A DNA stretch of 64,000 nt from Sulfitobacter sp. S223 (GTDB taxonomy: Bacteria > Pseudomonadota > Alphaproteobacteria > Rhodobacterales > Rhodobacteraceae), in contig NZ_CP083560.1 in the NCBI RefSeq assembly GCF_025143825.1, forward strand, positions 744,001 to 808,000, given 5' to 3'. A program made the position numbers and the translations under genes. The notes under the pieces are model-generated. The model ran no database searches. It was not told the DNA's origin and saw nothing but the letters and a program-made list of their open reading frames with translations. Shown one piece after another: positions 37,943 to 46,665 of this stretch (its first letter is position 1; each line of letters opens with the position of its first letter).

Positions 37943-40018
37943 TCAGCCTTTGATCAGGCCCATGCTCTCGAGCTTGAGCAGCACTTGGTGCGCGCAGTTG
38001 TCGACATCGACGTTTTCGGTCTCAACGCTCAACTCTGGGTTCTGCGGTACATCGTAAGGGTCGGAGATGCCTGTGAACTCTTTGATTTTGCCTTCCCGTG
38101 CGAGCTTGTAGAGGCCCTTGCGGTCACGGCGTTCACATTCCTCGATTGAGGTCGCAACGTGCACTTCGACAAACGCGCCGAATGCTTCGATGTCTTCGCG
38201 CACCGCGCGACGGGTGGTCGCGTAAGGCGCGATAGGTGCGCAGATCGCGATGCCGCCGTTCTTGGTGATCTCGGAGGCAACATAGCCGATGCGGCGGATG
38301 TTAAGATCGCGGTGCTCTTTGCTAAAGCCGAGCTCTGAGCTGAGGTTTTTGCGCACGATGTCACCGTCAAGCAATGTCACAGGGCGGCCGCCTTGCTCCA
38401 TCAGTTTGACCATCAAAGCATTGGCAATTGTGGATTTACCTGAGCCGGAGAAGCCCGTGAAGAACACGGTGAAGCCTTGGCTGGCACGTGGTGGTTTGGT
38501 GCGGCGTAGTTCCTTGACCACCTCGGGGAAGGAGAACCACTCGGGGATTTCCAGACCTTCGGCCAGACGGCGGCGCAGTTCGGTGCCCGAGATGTTCAGG
38601 ATGGTTACGTCGTCTTTGTCTTTGATCTCGTCCATGGCTTCGTACTGGGCGCGTTCCTGTACCCATACCATGTGTTTGAAATCGACCATCTCGATGCCCA
38701 TTTCTTCCTGATGCGTGCGGAACAGGTCCTGCGCATCATAGGGGCCGTAGAAATCTTCACCCTTTGAGTTGTTGCCGGGGCCCGCATGGTCGCGGCCAAC
38801 GATGAAGTGTGTGCAGCCGTGGTTTTTGCGGATCAGACCGTGCCAAACTGCTTCACGCGGGCCAGCCATACGCATGGCGAGGTTCAGCAGGGACATTGAA
38901 GTGGTCGCTTGTGGATACTGGTCCAGCACTGCTTCGTAACAGCGTACGCGGGTGAAGTGGTCAACATCGCCTGGCTTGGTCAGGCCAACGACAGGGTGGA
39001 TCAGCAGGTTTGCTTGCGCTTCGCGTGCCGCGCGGAACGTCAGTTCCTGGTGCGCGCGGTGCAGCGGGTTGCGTGTCTGGAAGGCAACTACCTTGCGCCA
39101 GCCCATTTTGCGGAAGTAGGCGCGCAATTCGTTTGGCGTGTCACGGCGGGCTTTGAAGTCATAGTGAACAGGTTGCTGGATGCCGGTGACCGGACCGCCA
39201 AGGTATACTTTGCCCGCTTGATTGTGCAGGTAGTTCACGGCTGGATGCGCATCGTCATCTGCGCCGAATACTTTTTCGGCTTCAAGCGCTTTGTTCGGTA
39301 CCCAGTTGTCCGTGACGGTCATGGTGGCAAGAATCACGCCTTCCTGATCACGCAGCGCGATATCCTGACCAATTTCCAGCTTGCCGGCAAACTCTTCGGA
39401 GACATCAAGCGTGATCGGCATGGGCCACAGGCTGCCATCTGCCAGACGCATGTTTTCAACAACGCTGTCATAGTCGGCTTGCCCCAGGAAGCCTTTGAGC
39501 GGGTTAAACCCACCATTCATCAACAGTTCCAGATCGCAAATCTGGCGAGGCGTCAGATCATGGCTTACCAGATCGGCCGCTTCGACTTTCAGTTTTTGCG
39601 CTGAATCGTATGAAACGTAGAGCTCGGGAATTGGGGAAAGGTTGTGTTCCATCAGTTTGGTCCTGTTGTTAAAGGGCGTGACGCCCGATGTCGTGCCAGT
39701 CAGTTCCGCATGCAATGCGTCGTATTCCATAAATTTTCTGGCTAAGAATTGATCGGTGAGGCGGTTTTTCTCCGCTGCGCCGCGCGAAGTGATCGAATAG
39801 GTGAAGCGTGCGCGTTTATCAGGGCCTGCGCGTTCGCTGATTTTCACCAGTCCCGCTTCGGTGGCTGTGCGCAGCAGCGCATTCAGCCGACCCAGTGAAA
39901 TATCAATGGCCGAAGCCATCGCCCGTTGGGACAGGTCATGCGCAACGTCCAGCTGCCGAAGCAGCCGGAACAACTGGTCCTCCTGCTCGGAGGTGATTTT
40001 TGCGGGCGACATTGCCAT
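37943..40018 (-). CDS. MarR-like HTH domain fused to sulfate adenylyltransferase / APS kinase
   Basis: One 691-codon frame encodes three parts. Residues 1-105 are a winged-helix domain of the EPS-associated MarR type (SQRAMASAIDISLGRLNALLRTATEAGLV as HTH). Residues 123-510 are ATP sulfurylase, with FQTRNPLHRA at 313-322 and GRDHAG near 407. Residues about 511-691 are APS kinase, with P-loop GFSGSGKST at 522-530 and the DGDIVRKNL substrate strand. Together the enzymes turn sulfate and ATP into PAPS. Normal Sat/CysC proteins begin at MEHNLSPIPELYVSY, here residue 123. That ATG (39652) has its own AGGA, so the enzyme could be made separately. Whether the long or short form is made is open. A large dyad operator lies upstream. 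Confidence 0.85.
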   Translation of the reverse strand: MAMSPAKITSEQEDQLFRLLRQLDVAHDLSQRAMASAIDISLGRLNALLRTATEAGLVKISERAGPDKRARFTYSITSRGAAEKNRLTDQFLARKFMEYDALHAELTGTTSGVTPFNNRTKLMEHNLSPIPELYVSYDSAQKLKVEAADLVSHDLTPRQICDLELLMNGGFNPLKGFLGQADYDSVVENMRLADGSLWPMPITLDVSEEFAGKLEIGQDIALRDQEGVILATMTVTDNWVPNKALEAEKVFGADDDAHPAVNYLHNQAGKVYLGGPVTGIQQPVHYDFKARRDTPNELRAYFRKMGWRKVVAFQTRNPLHRAHQELTFRAAREAQANLLIHPVVGLTKPGDVDHFTRVRCYEAVLDQYPQATTSMSLLNLAMRMAGPREAVWHGLIRKNHGCTHFIVGRDHAGPGNNSKGEDFYGPYDAQDLFRTHQEEMGIEMVDFKHMVWVQERAQYEAMDEIKDKDDVTILNISGTELRRRLAEGLEIPEWFSFPEVVKELRRTKPPRASQGFTVFFTGFSGSGKSTIANALMVKLMEQGGRPVTLLDGDIVRKNLSSELGFSKEHRDLNIRRIGYVASEITKNGGIAICAPIAPYATTRRAVREDIEAFGAFVEVHVATSIEECERRDRKGLYKLAREGKIKEFTGISDPYDVPQNPELSVETENVDVDNCAHQVLLKLESMGLIKG
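39650..39699 (-). promoter_or_regulatory. Internal start site and small hairpin between the HTH and Sat parts
   Basis: On the minus strand the linker codes TSGVTPFNNRTKL but reads like an intergenic region. GGGCG-TCA-CGCCC followed by TTTAA could be a weak attenuator. AGGA then lies eight bases before the in-frame ATG at 39652, where normal Sat proteins start. There is no stop codon between the HTH domain and this ATG, so translation could continue through or restart. Confidence 0.6.
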
Positions 40019-40033
40019 TGGGACGACTCAAGT

Positions 40034-40085
40034 ATTGTTCACGCGTGAACGCATAGGGGAGAAGATGCGTTCATCAAAGAACAAT
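40034..40085 (-). promoter_or_regulatory. Nested dyad operator upstream of the HTH-Sat-CysC gene
   Basis: The 52-bp stretch has the pattern ATTGTTC-N6-GAACGCAT-N10-ATGCGTTC-N6-GAACAAT. All four blocks are perfect inverted partners. It holds two GTTC-N6-GAAC palindromes (one is GTTCACGCGTGAAC) 32 bp apart, facing each other across the centre. It ends 16 bp before the start codon. This is what a cooperative dimer-binding repressor site looks like; the HTH domain in the same gene is the likely ligand. Confidence 0.75.
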
Positions 40086-40156
40086 CTTTTGTCATCGGCG
40101 GCATTGAGCCAATTGTGTGAGTTTGGCAACAAATGACGCTGCCGGACCGGATCGGA

Positions 40157-40612
40157 TCAGCGAGAGGTCTCTAGCGCCTTGATCATATCAACCCGTGTCG
40201 CGTGGCGCCCGCCTTCGAACTCGGCGTCTAGAAACGCATCGACGATATCAATCGCAAGACCGGCACCGACAACACGCGCCCCGATGGACAGTATATTCGC
40301 ATCGTTGTGCTGGCGGATCATGCGCGCAGAGAACGTGTCAGAGCAGACACCGCACCGTATGCCATCGACCTTGTTAGCGGCCATCATGATACCCTGTCCG
40401 GTACCGCAAAGAATGACACCCAGCGCACAATCGCCTGATGCCACACGGCGCGCAGCCGCTTCGCCATGCTTTGGGTAATCCGTGCTTTCAGCGGTCGTAG
40501 GGCCGATATCAACGACCTCCCAACCGCGTTCGGCGATGTGAGAGGCGATCATCTGGCGCAATGCGATGTCGGCGTGATCGCTGGATACAACGATGCGTGT
40601 CTTAGCTGTCAT
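40157..40612 (-). CDS. rpiB: Ribose-5-phosphate isomerase B
   Basis: The 151-residue enzyme interconverts ribose 5-phosphate and ribulose 5-phosphate. VVSSDHADIALRQMI at the start and GVILCGTGQGIMMAANKVDGIRCGVC, including the catalytic Cys in ILCGTG, identify the RpiB/LacAB family. RQHNDANILSIGARVVG is also canonical. It follows trxB with a 25-bp gap on the same strand and is probably cotranscribed with it. GGAAGA precedes the ATG. Confidence 0.95.
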   Translation of the reverse strand: MTAKTRIVVSSDHADIALRQMIASHIAERGWEVVDIGPTTAESTDYPKHGEAAARRVASGDCALGVILCGTGQGIMMAANKVDGIRCGVCSDTFSARMIRQHNDANILSIGARVVGAGLAIDIVDAFLDAEFEGGRHATRVDMIKALETSR

Positions 40613-40637
40613 GGGGTTCTTCCGCTTCTGAGTGTTG

Positions 40638-41588
40638 TTACGCCTGATCTTCGACTTCTGCCAAGAAACGCTCGGCTTCTAGTGCGGCCATGCAGCCCAT
40701 GCCTGCGCTGGTGACAGCCTGACGGTATTTGTGGTCCGTCAAATCACCCGCTGCGAAAACGCCGGGAATCGATGTTTCGGTGCTGTCCGGCTTGGTGACC
40801 ACGTAGCCGCCCATGTGTGTCTCAAGAGTGTCCTTAACCAATTCGTTGGCCGGCGCATGGCCAATGGCAACAAAAACGCCCTTGCAGGGGATGTCCGTGA
40901 TCTCATCTGTCTTGGTGTTCTTGACCTTGATGCCTTCAACGCCAAGCGGGCTGTCAGTGCCGTAAACTTCTTCAAGTTGGTGGAACCACAGCGGCTCGAT
41001 CTTGGGGTTTTTCATCAGGCGATCGATCAGGATCTTTTCAGCGCGCAGTTCGTCTCGGCGGTGGATCAGGGTGACCTTGGAGGCAAAGTTCGTCAGGAAC
41101 AGCGCCTCTTCAACGGCGGTGTTCCCGCCGCCGATGACCACGATTTCCTGACCGCGATAGAAGAAGCCGTCACAGGTGGCGCAGGCAGATACGCCAAATC
41201 CTTTGAACTTCTCTTCTGTTTCAAGGCCTAGCCATTTGGCGCGTGCGCCAGTTGCAAGGATCACGGCATCGGCGACATAGGTTGTGCCGCTGTCGCCCAT
41301 CGCAGTGAAGGGGCGTTTGCTGAGGTCCAGATCGGTGATGATGTCACCGATGATCTCGGTACCCATCTTGCGCGCATGCTCTTCCATGCGGATCATCAGG
41401 TTCGGGCCTTGTACCTCTGCGTCGCCGGGCCAGTTTTCAACCTCGGTTGTTGTGGTCAGCTGGCCCCCGGGTTCAATCCCTTGCACAAGGATCGGATCAA
41501 GCATGGCGCGGCTGGCATAGACACCGGCCGTATAGCCTGCGGGGCCGGAGCCGATGATCAAAAGCTTGGTTTTGCGTGTCTCGGCCAT
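40638..41588 (-). CDS. trxB: Thioredoxin-disulfide reductase
   Basis: The 316-residue flavoprotein reduces thioredoxin with NADPH. The N-terminal FAD motif [13 protein letters not shown] and redox centre CATC at residues 136-139 are intact. The NADPH motif [13 protein letters not shown] and the C-terminal FAD loop [28 protein letters not shown] are also complete. Length matches the bacterial type. It diverges from the Lrp-family regulator across a 242-bp region. Cotranscription with rpiB is likely. Confidence 0.97.
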   Translation of the reverse strand: MAETRKTKLLIIGSGPAGYTAGVYASRAMLDPILVQGIEPGGQLTTTTEVENWPGDAEVQGPNLMIRMEEHARKMGTEIIGDIITDLDLSKRPFTAMGDSGTTYVADAVILATGARAKWLGLETEEKFKGFGVSACATCDGFFYRGQEIVVIGGGNTAVEEALFLTNFASKVTLIHRRDELRAEKILIDRLMKNPKIEPLWFHQLEEVYGTDSPLGVEGIKVKNTKTDEITDIPCKGVFVAIGHAPANELVKDTLETHMGGYVVTKPDSTETSIPGVFAAGDLTDHKYRQAVTSAGMGCMAALEAERFLAEVEDQA

Positions 41589-41778
41589 GGTGTGCTCTTT
41601 TCTGCATGAATCTGTGTTGGCAGGGATATATACCCGCCTTCAGAAGTCTTAAACCCCTCTGCGGCCCAGCGATGGTGCACATAAGGTTGATTAGGCAGTC
41701 AGGCGGACAAAAGCACGTGATGTCCGGCAGTTCTCAGGCGGAGGCAGGTTTCTAATCTTGCGCCGGCGTGAAACAATA

Positions 41779-41807
41779 TTGCGTGTGACTGTGTTATCTG
41801 TATAACA
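41779..41807 (+). promoter_or_regulatory. Promoter and operator candidate of the Lrp-family gene
   Basis: TTGCGT at 41779 and TATAAC at 41801 are 16 bases apart, resembling a sigma70 promoter. The inverted repeat TGTTAT-CTGT-ATAACA (41792-41807) overlaps the -10 box, 24 bases before the ATG. Lrp-family proteins usually repress themselves, and this is the best operator candidate. Confidence 0.6.
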
Positions 41808-41830
41808 ATCGCAAATTCACTGGGGGATAT

Positions 41831-42331
41831 ATGGCTGGTACGCGACTTGATCCGATAGATCGGAAAATCTTGGCAGAGTTGCAGGCTGACGGGCGGATGA
41901 CCAACGTAGAACTGGCCAAGCGTGTGGGTATTTCTGCGCCACCCTGTCTGCGTCGCGTGCGCACATTGGAAGAGCAGGGATACATCCGTGGCTACCATGC
42001 GGACGTAGATGCGCGCGAGCTAGGGTTCGAGGTTCAGGTTTTTGCGATGGTAGGGCTCAGCAGTCAGGCAGAATCAGATTTGTCTGCGTTTGAAGATCGC
42101 TGTCGCGCTTGGCCTTTGGTGCGCGAGTGTCACATGCTGAACGGCGAAGTGGACTTTATGCTCAAATGTGTTGCCCCAGATTTGTCGAGCTTTCAAAGCT
42201 TTTTGACGGGGGAGCTTTTGACGGCACCGAATGTGGCCAGTGTGAAGACCTCATTGGTAATACGGAACGCCAAGGATGACCCTGGCGTCCCGTTTAACGT
42301 TTTGGAGGAACGTTTGAGCGTGAAGGCCTGA
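41831..42331 (+). CDS. Lrp/AsnC family transcriptional regulator
   Basis: The 166-residue protein has the AsnC HTH (LDPIDRKILAELQADGRMTNVELAKRVGISAPPCLRRVRTLEEQGYIRGY). It is followed by the ligand-binding RAM domain (VQVFAMVGLSS, then WPLVRECHMLNGEVDFMLKCVAPD). Members sense amino acids; which one is not visible. The AP-P-CLRRV recognition helix is common in leucine-responsive types. GGGGGA lies just before the ATG. The promoter has a small inverted repeat suggesting autoregulation. It ends 19 bp from the convergent Hint-domain gene. Confidence 0.92.
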   Translation: MAGTRLDPIDRKILAELQADGRMTNVELAKRVGISAPPCLRRVRTLEEQGYIRGYHADVDARELGFEVQVFAMVGLSSQAESDLSAFEDRCRAWPLVRECHMLNGEVDFMLKCVAPDLSSFQSFLTGELLTAPNVASVKTSLVIRNAKDDPGVPFNVLEERLSVKA

Positions 42332-42350
42332 TCCTTCCGCTCTGAGAGAG

Positions 42351-43130
42351 TTAGTGTTGATCCATATCCGGCACCCGTGGGTGTGCCAAAGGACCGAAAT
42401 CTGACAAATGGCTGATGCGCGGGAACAGCGAAATAAAGCGGTCGCGCAGGGAATGACTGACTTCGCGTGGCGCTTGTGCGCCCGGATGGAACGTTTCCAT
42501 TTCAATCCCGTCAACTGTAATCACTGCATGTCGTGACAGGCAGATGTGGAACATCCGTGTCGCCGTTGGCGGGGTAATCTCGATTACATTCACCCCGTCT
42601 ACCAGCTTGTGTGCGGGCGTCAGCAACTGGCGTCCATCGGCCAGGCTTCGCAGGGCGGGAGGTGTGTGCAGCATGCGTGCACCCGGACCAACGGTCAGCG
42701 AACGCTCGGGGCGCGACTGCCCTAGGGCATCGGGCATGATCCGCACCAAGGGCGTGCGCTTGCCCGCGTCTGCCGGGCTAAAGGTTGACGTCCCGATCCA
42801 GATCAATTCCGCCGCCTCGCCAGTGCTTGTGTGCACCATATCACCTGGCTGCAAATCTTCGACAGCGATAAGCCCCATTGTGGTATTCACCAGACTTCCA
42901 TGAGTCATTGCAGAAAAAGCACTCTCGAACAGCGGGATCGCAGGTGCAGTGCTTTGGCCAATGTAAAGTGAGCCGTCTTCGCGCAAGGCGGCGACTTCGT
43001 AGGTGCGTTTTGGTATCTGCGCGATCACCATTGGATCGGTGGCGGATCGCGGCATGGAAGATGTCATCATTCCGTACCCTGTTTTACGCGCGGCCGGACG
43101 GCCAGCAGCTGGATTGGCAGTAAGCGTCAT
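42351..43130 (-). CDS. Degenerate Hint-domain protein
   Basis: The 259-residue protein matches the Hint_2 domain: SLVNTTMGLIAVEDLQPGDMVHT, RTPLVRIMPDALGQSRPERSLTV and a final basic-hydrophobic tail. Hint domains perform self-splicing or self-cleavage using an N-terminal Cys and a His in an SPQH-like motif. Here the Cys position is Ala74 and the SPQHRML motif reads GPGARML, so both catalytic residues appear lost. It probably keeps the fold without cleavage. ATG at 43130 is preferred; GTG 43139 is possible. A second, intact-looking Hint protein lies at 58932-59936. Confidence 0.82.
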   Translation of the reverse strand: MTLTANPAAGRPAARKTGYGMMTSSMPRSATDPMVIAQIPKRTYEVAALREDGSLYIGQSTAPAIPLFESAFSAMTHGSLVNTTMGLIAVEDLQPGDMVHTSTGEAAELIWIGTSTFSPADAGKRTPLVRIMPDALGQSRPERSLTVGPGARMLHTPPALRSLADGRQLLTPAHKLVDGVNVIEITPPTATRMFHICLSRHAVITVDGIEMETFHPGAQAPREVSHSLRDRFISLFPRISHLSDFGPLAHPRVPDMDQH

Positions 43131-43139
43131 GCGAGTCAC

Positions 43140-43352
43140 CTATTTGGTTGTCACATCCTTCGTCGGCCCCCACCGACAACGACGGAAATAACATCTGGGT
43201 CATTTCGTGTCTTTCGTGAGGCCTAATTCGCCTTGTTTCGGCCTCATTGTCAAAGGTTGCATGACATTTGGCAACCTCAGGGCATCAATCCCTTCAATTT
43301 GAGATGTTTTGTTTCTTTATGGATTAATGGGCTGCCACATTTTGGCCTGAAA
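43140..43352. other. Intergenic region upstream of the Hint gene
   Basis: This stretch has no gene. It must contain the promoter of the Hint gene. A partial inverted repeat, TCGTCGG around CCCCCA and CCGACAACGA, lies near 43160-43186, but I cannot assign it a role. Confidence 0.4.
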
Positions 43353-43390
43353 TAAAAAAACCCTCCCTGCGATTCGACGCAGGGAGGGTT
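43353..43390 (-). terminator. Strong terminator of the 48-residue protein gene
   Basis: AACCCTCCCTGCG and CGCAGGGAGGGTT form a perfect 13-bp stem with a six-base loop; on the minus strand it is followed by TTTTTTATTT. It lies 58 bp after the stop of the small gene. Confidence 0.92.
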
Positions 43391-43448
43391 TCAGTTGATT
43401 TCAGACCTTACGAGGGGACAGAAGGTCTGAGACCGGGGGGAAGGGGGA

Positions 43449-43595
43449 TCAGGCGCTTTTGCGCTGTGGCTCTTGCGCGGCGCGGCGCTTGGCAATGAAT
43501 TCTGCGCGGCGGCTACCGCGGGCCCATGGCATCACTGTGTCATTTTCGGCCGCTGATTTTGTGATCGATTTGATGAAGCGTGCATTGGTTTTCAT
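43449..43595 (-). CDS. Small basic protein of 48 residues
   Basis: The frame encodes MKTNARFIKSITKSAAEN, then MPWARGSRRAEFIAKRRAAQE, a strongly basic protein with no hydrophobic segment. GAGGA eight bases before the ATG at 43595 and a strong terminator downstream support a real monocistronic gene. I recognise the MPWARG-RR-FIAKR wording from unnamed Rhodobacterales proteins, but no function is known. A longer frame to 43631 is not supported by a ribosome-binding site. Its basic charge would fit nucleic-acid or ribosome binding, a guess. Confidence 0.7.
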   Translation of the reverse strand: MKTNARFIKSITKSAAENDTVMPWARGSRRAEFIAKRRAAQEPQRKSA

Positions 43596-43881
43596 GGGTC
43601 GGGTCCTCGGTGTCAGTTTGTTATCGGGCATTGCCCTGCTTGAGACTGAATATGAGGGGCCAATCTGGCTGGTTTGGGGCGTCTGGCAGAAAAAATTGGA
43701 AAATTTGCACTAATTGCTCGGTAGAATAAGGCGCTGTGACCTTATTTCCCAAACGCCCTAAAAATAAGCGGTTTTACTGCGGATTGTGCGTGTCTTGGCA
43801 ACAATTCCAGCCATTGTTTCCGGCGCTGGGTATCTGGATCTGGGCGTAGTTTGGGCCTGAAGCGCCCCAATTGTGCCAAGA
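43596..43881. other. Region between pgeF and the small basic protein gene
   Basis: The 286-bp gap carries the promoter of the small gene on the minus strand and the 3' flank of pgeF. A possible 83-codon minus-strand frame overlaps pgeF and lacks family features. I see no further gene. Confidence 0.4.
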
Positions 43882-44634
43882 TCAAAGACTGATGGCTGCA
43901 ATCAGTCGGCCATAGTCGGCCTCTTTGGCGTGGGTGGTGCGCCGATAGGAATAGAACCTGTCCGGATCGGAGAAAGTACAGTGGCGGGTCCATTCGGCAT
44001 GGCCCACGCCTGCAGCCCGTAATCGGTTCAGGCCAAAGCCGGGAAGGTCGAACAGCATTCTGTCGCCATTGCCGTTGATGAAGTAGCGCGCGTATTCGGG
44101 GTCTTCCGCCATGAAGCTGTCAAGGAACTCTGGCCCCACTTCATAGGCGCGCTGGCTGATGGCGGGTCCGATAACGGCGTTGATGTGATCCCGGCGTGCG
44201 CCCAAGGCTTCCATCGCATCGATTGTCGCGTCAAGAACGCCGTCCAATGCGCCGCGCCATCCTGCATGGGCGGCGCCGATTACGCCGGCTTGGGCATCTG
44301 CAAAAAGCACTGGTTGGCAATCAGCGGTCAAGACCGATAGCGCAATGCCCGGCGTGCGTGTGACCAAAGCATCTGCGCGCGGCTTTTCGGTCAGCGGCGC
44401 ATCAACAGTAACCGCCGTGGCAGAATGGACTTGGTGAACCCCCACCAGATGCTCGGGCAGTACTCCCATCGCTTCGGCCACACGGGTGCGGTTGATTGCG
44501 ACAATTTCGGATTGGTCAGTGGACCCTTGGCCGCAGTTGAGCCCAGCGAACACGCCTGAAGATGCGCCACCCTTACGGGTAAAGAAGCCGTGTTTGACGG
44601 GCAGCGCGTCCGAGGTCAGGATTTCAAGTGTCAT
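43882..44634 (-). CDS. pgeF: Peptidoglycan editing factor PgeF / polyphenol oxidase family
   Basis: The 250-residue protein belongs to the YfiH/DUF152 (Cu-oxidase_4) family, known to remove misincorporated L-Ser-containing muropeptide precursors and to carry laccase-like activity. KHGFFTRKGGASSGVFAGLNCG, VHQVHSATAV, LTADCQPVLFAD and AAHAGWRGALDGVL hold the His-Cys-His zinc site. The tail reads DRFYSYRRTTHAKEADYGRLIAAI. ATG at 44634 overlaps the midA stop (ATGA). It is the last gene of lgt-midA-pgeF. Confidence 0.92.
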   Translation of the reverse strand: MTLEILTSDALPVKHGFFTRKGGASSGVFAGLNCGQGSTDQSEIVAINRTRVAEAMGVLPEHLVGVHQVHSATAVTVDAPLTEKPRADALVTRTPGIALSVLTADCQPVLFADAQAGVIGAAHAGWRGALDGVLDATIDAMEALGARRDHINAVIGPAISQRAYEVGPEFLDSFMAEDPEYARYFINGNGDRMLFDLPGFGLNRLRAAGVGHAEWTRHCTFSDPDRFYSYRRTTHAKEADYGRLIAAISL

Positions 44635-45692
44635 GTTTCCAATCCAGGTAGCATGGCTGAGCCTTGCGGCACGATTCCGAATATTTTGAACAGGTTTCCC
44701 ATTTCCTGCGGGTGCGTCAAGCGGCGATGCGCAGCGACATGTGTCTCCAGCGCTGCACCGCTGAGCGTTTGGGCAAGCGTTTGAGCGCGTGCCGTAATCC
44801 CGAGCCGTTCTAGAAAGACGCCTTGCGGGGTGATCCGACTGGGCGTGCAGGGGGGGACGGCACGCAGCAATGCTTCGAAATCCACATGGGCAGTCAGATC
44901 GGCATGACCGGGATCGGCAAGCGGGTCCGTCTTGTCGTGGTTTTGTACGGCTTGCAGGGTATCTCCAAGCGTGCGCCAATCCCCATAATCAAACACCAGC
45001 GCGGCACCTCCATATGTCGCAATACGGGCGGACAGCGTGGCTAGGATGGGGGCCGCCATGGCGCAATCCTCAATAAGGTCGCCATCTTGGGTGTCTTCAA
45101 GACGTTCGTTAAGGGTCGGTTGCGGTTGGGCCGGTCCAAGGCCAAAGGCAAGCACGTCGTCTTTGAGGCCGATTTGCCGCTCGCGCCAGCGCGTGCCATC
45201 GCGAACAAATTGCCGAATTGGCAGGGCGTCGAAGAACTCGTTTGCAACAAGGAACGTCGCCTGTCCTGGCAATGCTTCGATGCTGTCGATCCAGCGAGGT
45301 GAGTAGGTCTTTAGAGTGTCCGCTTGCACGTCGCGCAGGGCGGCAGAGGCTTCTAGCAAAACGATATCAACGGCTTTTAGGAATCCCGGCACACGGGCGG
45401 ATGCGCGCAGCATATCAGCCATGAGGGTGCCGCGGCCGGGCCCCAATTCGGCCAACGTAAAGGGGGCGGGTGACCCCTGATCCAGCCAAGCCTGTGCAAG
45501 GGCGAGACCCACCAGCTCTCCGAACATCTGACTGATTTCAGGCGCGGTGATAAAGTCGCCCGAAGTACCGAAAGGGGTGCGGGTGGTGTAATAGCCGTGT
45601 TCGGGGTGCAGCAGGCAAGCGGTCATATAGTCATCCAGGCGCATCGGCCCCTGCGCACGGATTTGCGAAATTAAAAGGTCGCGCAAGCTCAT
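44631..45692 (-). CDS. MidA/NDUFAF7-family SAM-dependent methyltransferase
   Basis: The 353-residue protein matches the DUF185 family. [45 protein letters not shown] is the N-terminal signature. [19 protein letters not shown] is the SAM loop and [15 protein letters not shown] is also typical. The human homologue NDUFAF7 methylates an arginine of complex I subunit NDUFS2 during assembly; the same role is likely here. ATG at 45692 overlaps the lgt stop (ATGA), and the longer frame to 45791 is inside lgt. Confidence 0.92.
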   Translation of the reverse strand: MSLRDLLISQIRAQGPMRLDDYMTACLLHPEHGYYTTRTPFGTSGDFITAPEISQMFGELVGLALAQAWLDQGSPAPFTLAELGPGRGTLMADMLRASARVPGFLKAVDIVLLEASAALRDVQADTLKTYSPRWIDSIEALPGQATFLVANEFFDALPIRQFVRDGTRWRERQIGLKDDVLAFGLGPAQPQPTLNERLEDTQDGDLIEDCAMAAPILATLSARIATYGGAALVFDYGDWRTLGDTLQAVQNHDKTDPLADPGHADLTAHVDFEALLRAVPPCTPSRITPQGVFLERLGITARAQTLAQTLSGAALETHVAAHRRLTHPQEMGNLFKIFGIVPQGSAMLPGLET

Positions 45693-46573
45693 GCTGTCGG
45701 CCGTGCCCGCAAGATAAAGAATACGCCTACGGCAATCATCGGCAGGCAAAGAATTTGCCCCATGGTTAAGCCGTAGCCACCTACCTGCCAAGCCAGGCCC
45801 AACGGATTACTTTCAGTGACGAACTGGGCATCGGGCTGCCGGACAAATTCGACCGCGAACCGCGCCAGCCCGTAACCGGCAAGAAACGTCCCCATCACGA
45901 GGCCGGGTGTCTTGAATGCGCCGCGCCTCCAGACAAGCCAGATGAGCAGAGCTCCAAGGATCAAGCCCTCAAGAGCGGCCTCATAAAGTTGCGAAGGATG
46001 TCGCGCGCAGATGCCAATCACATCGGGGCAATATTGTGCCGCTTCGGTTGGAAAGGCGACGCCCCATGGCAAATCGGTCGGGCGGCCCCAAAGCTCTGCG
46101 TTGATGAAATTGGCGATCCGGCCCAAAAGCAAACCGGGGGCAATGCCAAGAGCGACGAGGTCACCGGCGCTGATCCGCGCGATCTGGTGCCGCCCCGTAT
46201 AAAGGAAAGCCGCGATAATCACCCCAAGCGCGCCACCGTGGAAGGACATCCCGCCTTCCCATACGCGCAGAATCTGCGCCGGATTGCTCAGGTAATATAC
46301 GGGCTGATAAAATAGAACATAGCCGAGCCTGCCGCCAAGGATTACACCAAGGATCACCCATGTCAGAAGGTCTTCGATCTGTGCTGGTGTCATGACAGAT
46401 TTGTCGCCACGCCACAGCCGCGGTGTGTTTGCCGCGCGTAGAACCAGACGCCAGCCCAGCAGAATTCCGACGATATACGCCATCGCATACCAGCGCAGCG
46501 CAAATGTCATGCCGAACAGGCTGATGGATATAATCTCGGGTGAGATGTCGGGGAATGGGATGAGAGCATGCAT
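45689..46573 (-). CDS. lgt: Prolipoprotein diacylglyceryl transferase
   Basis: Lgt transfers diacylglycerol from phosphatidylglycerol to the lipobox cysteine, the first step in lipoprotein maturation. The 294-residue polytopic protein has about seven membrane segments. [14 protein letters not shown] (with the conserved His), [25 protein letters not shown] and [13 protein letters not shown] are signatures. It heads lgt-midA-pgeF, a common order in Rhodobacterales. It diverges from ubiK, 92 bp away. Confidence 0.96.
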   Translation of the reverse strand: MHALIPFPDISPEIISISLFGMTFALRWYAMAYIVGILLGWRLVLRAANTPRLWRGDKSVMTPAQIEDLLTWVILGVILGGRLGYVLFYQPVYYLSNPAQILRVWEGGMSFHGGALGVIIAAFLYTGRHQIARISAGDLVALGIAPGLLLGRIANFINAELWGRPTDLPWGVAFPTEAAQYCPDVIGICARHPSQLYEAALEGLILGALLIWLVWRRGAFKTPGLVMGTFLAGYGLARFAVEFVRQPDAQFVTESNPLGLAWQVGGYGLTMGQILCLPMIAVGVFFILRARPTA

Positions 46574-46665
46574 GCGGTGATTGAGCGCGGCTGAGCGGGG
46601 AAGTCAACCTTGCATGGCGGCGCAGGTCACCCCATATAGAGCAAAGATCCAGTGGAGAGACCCCT

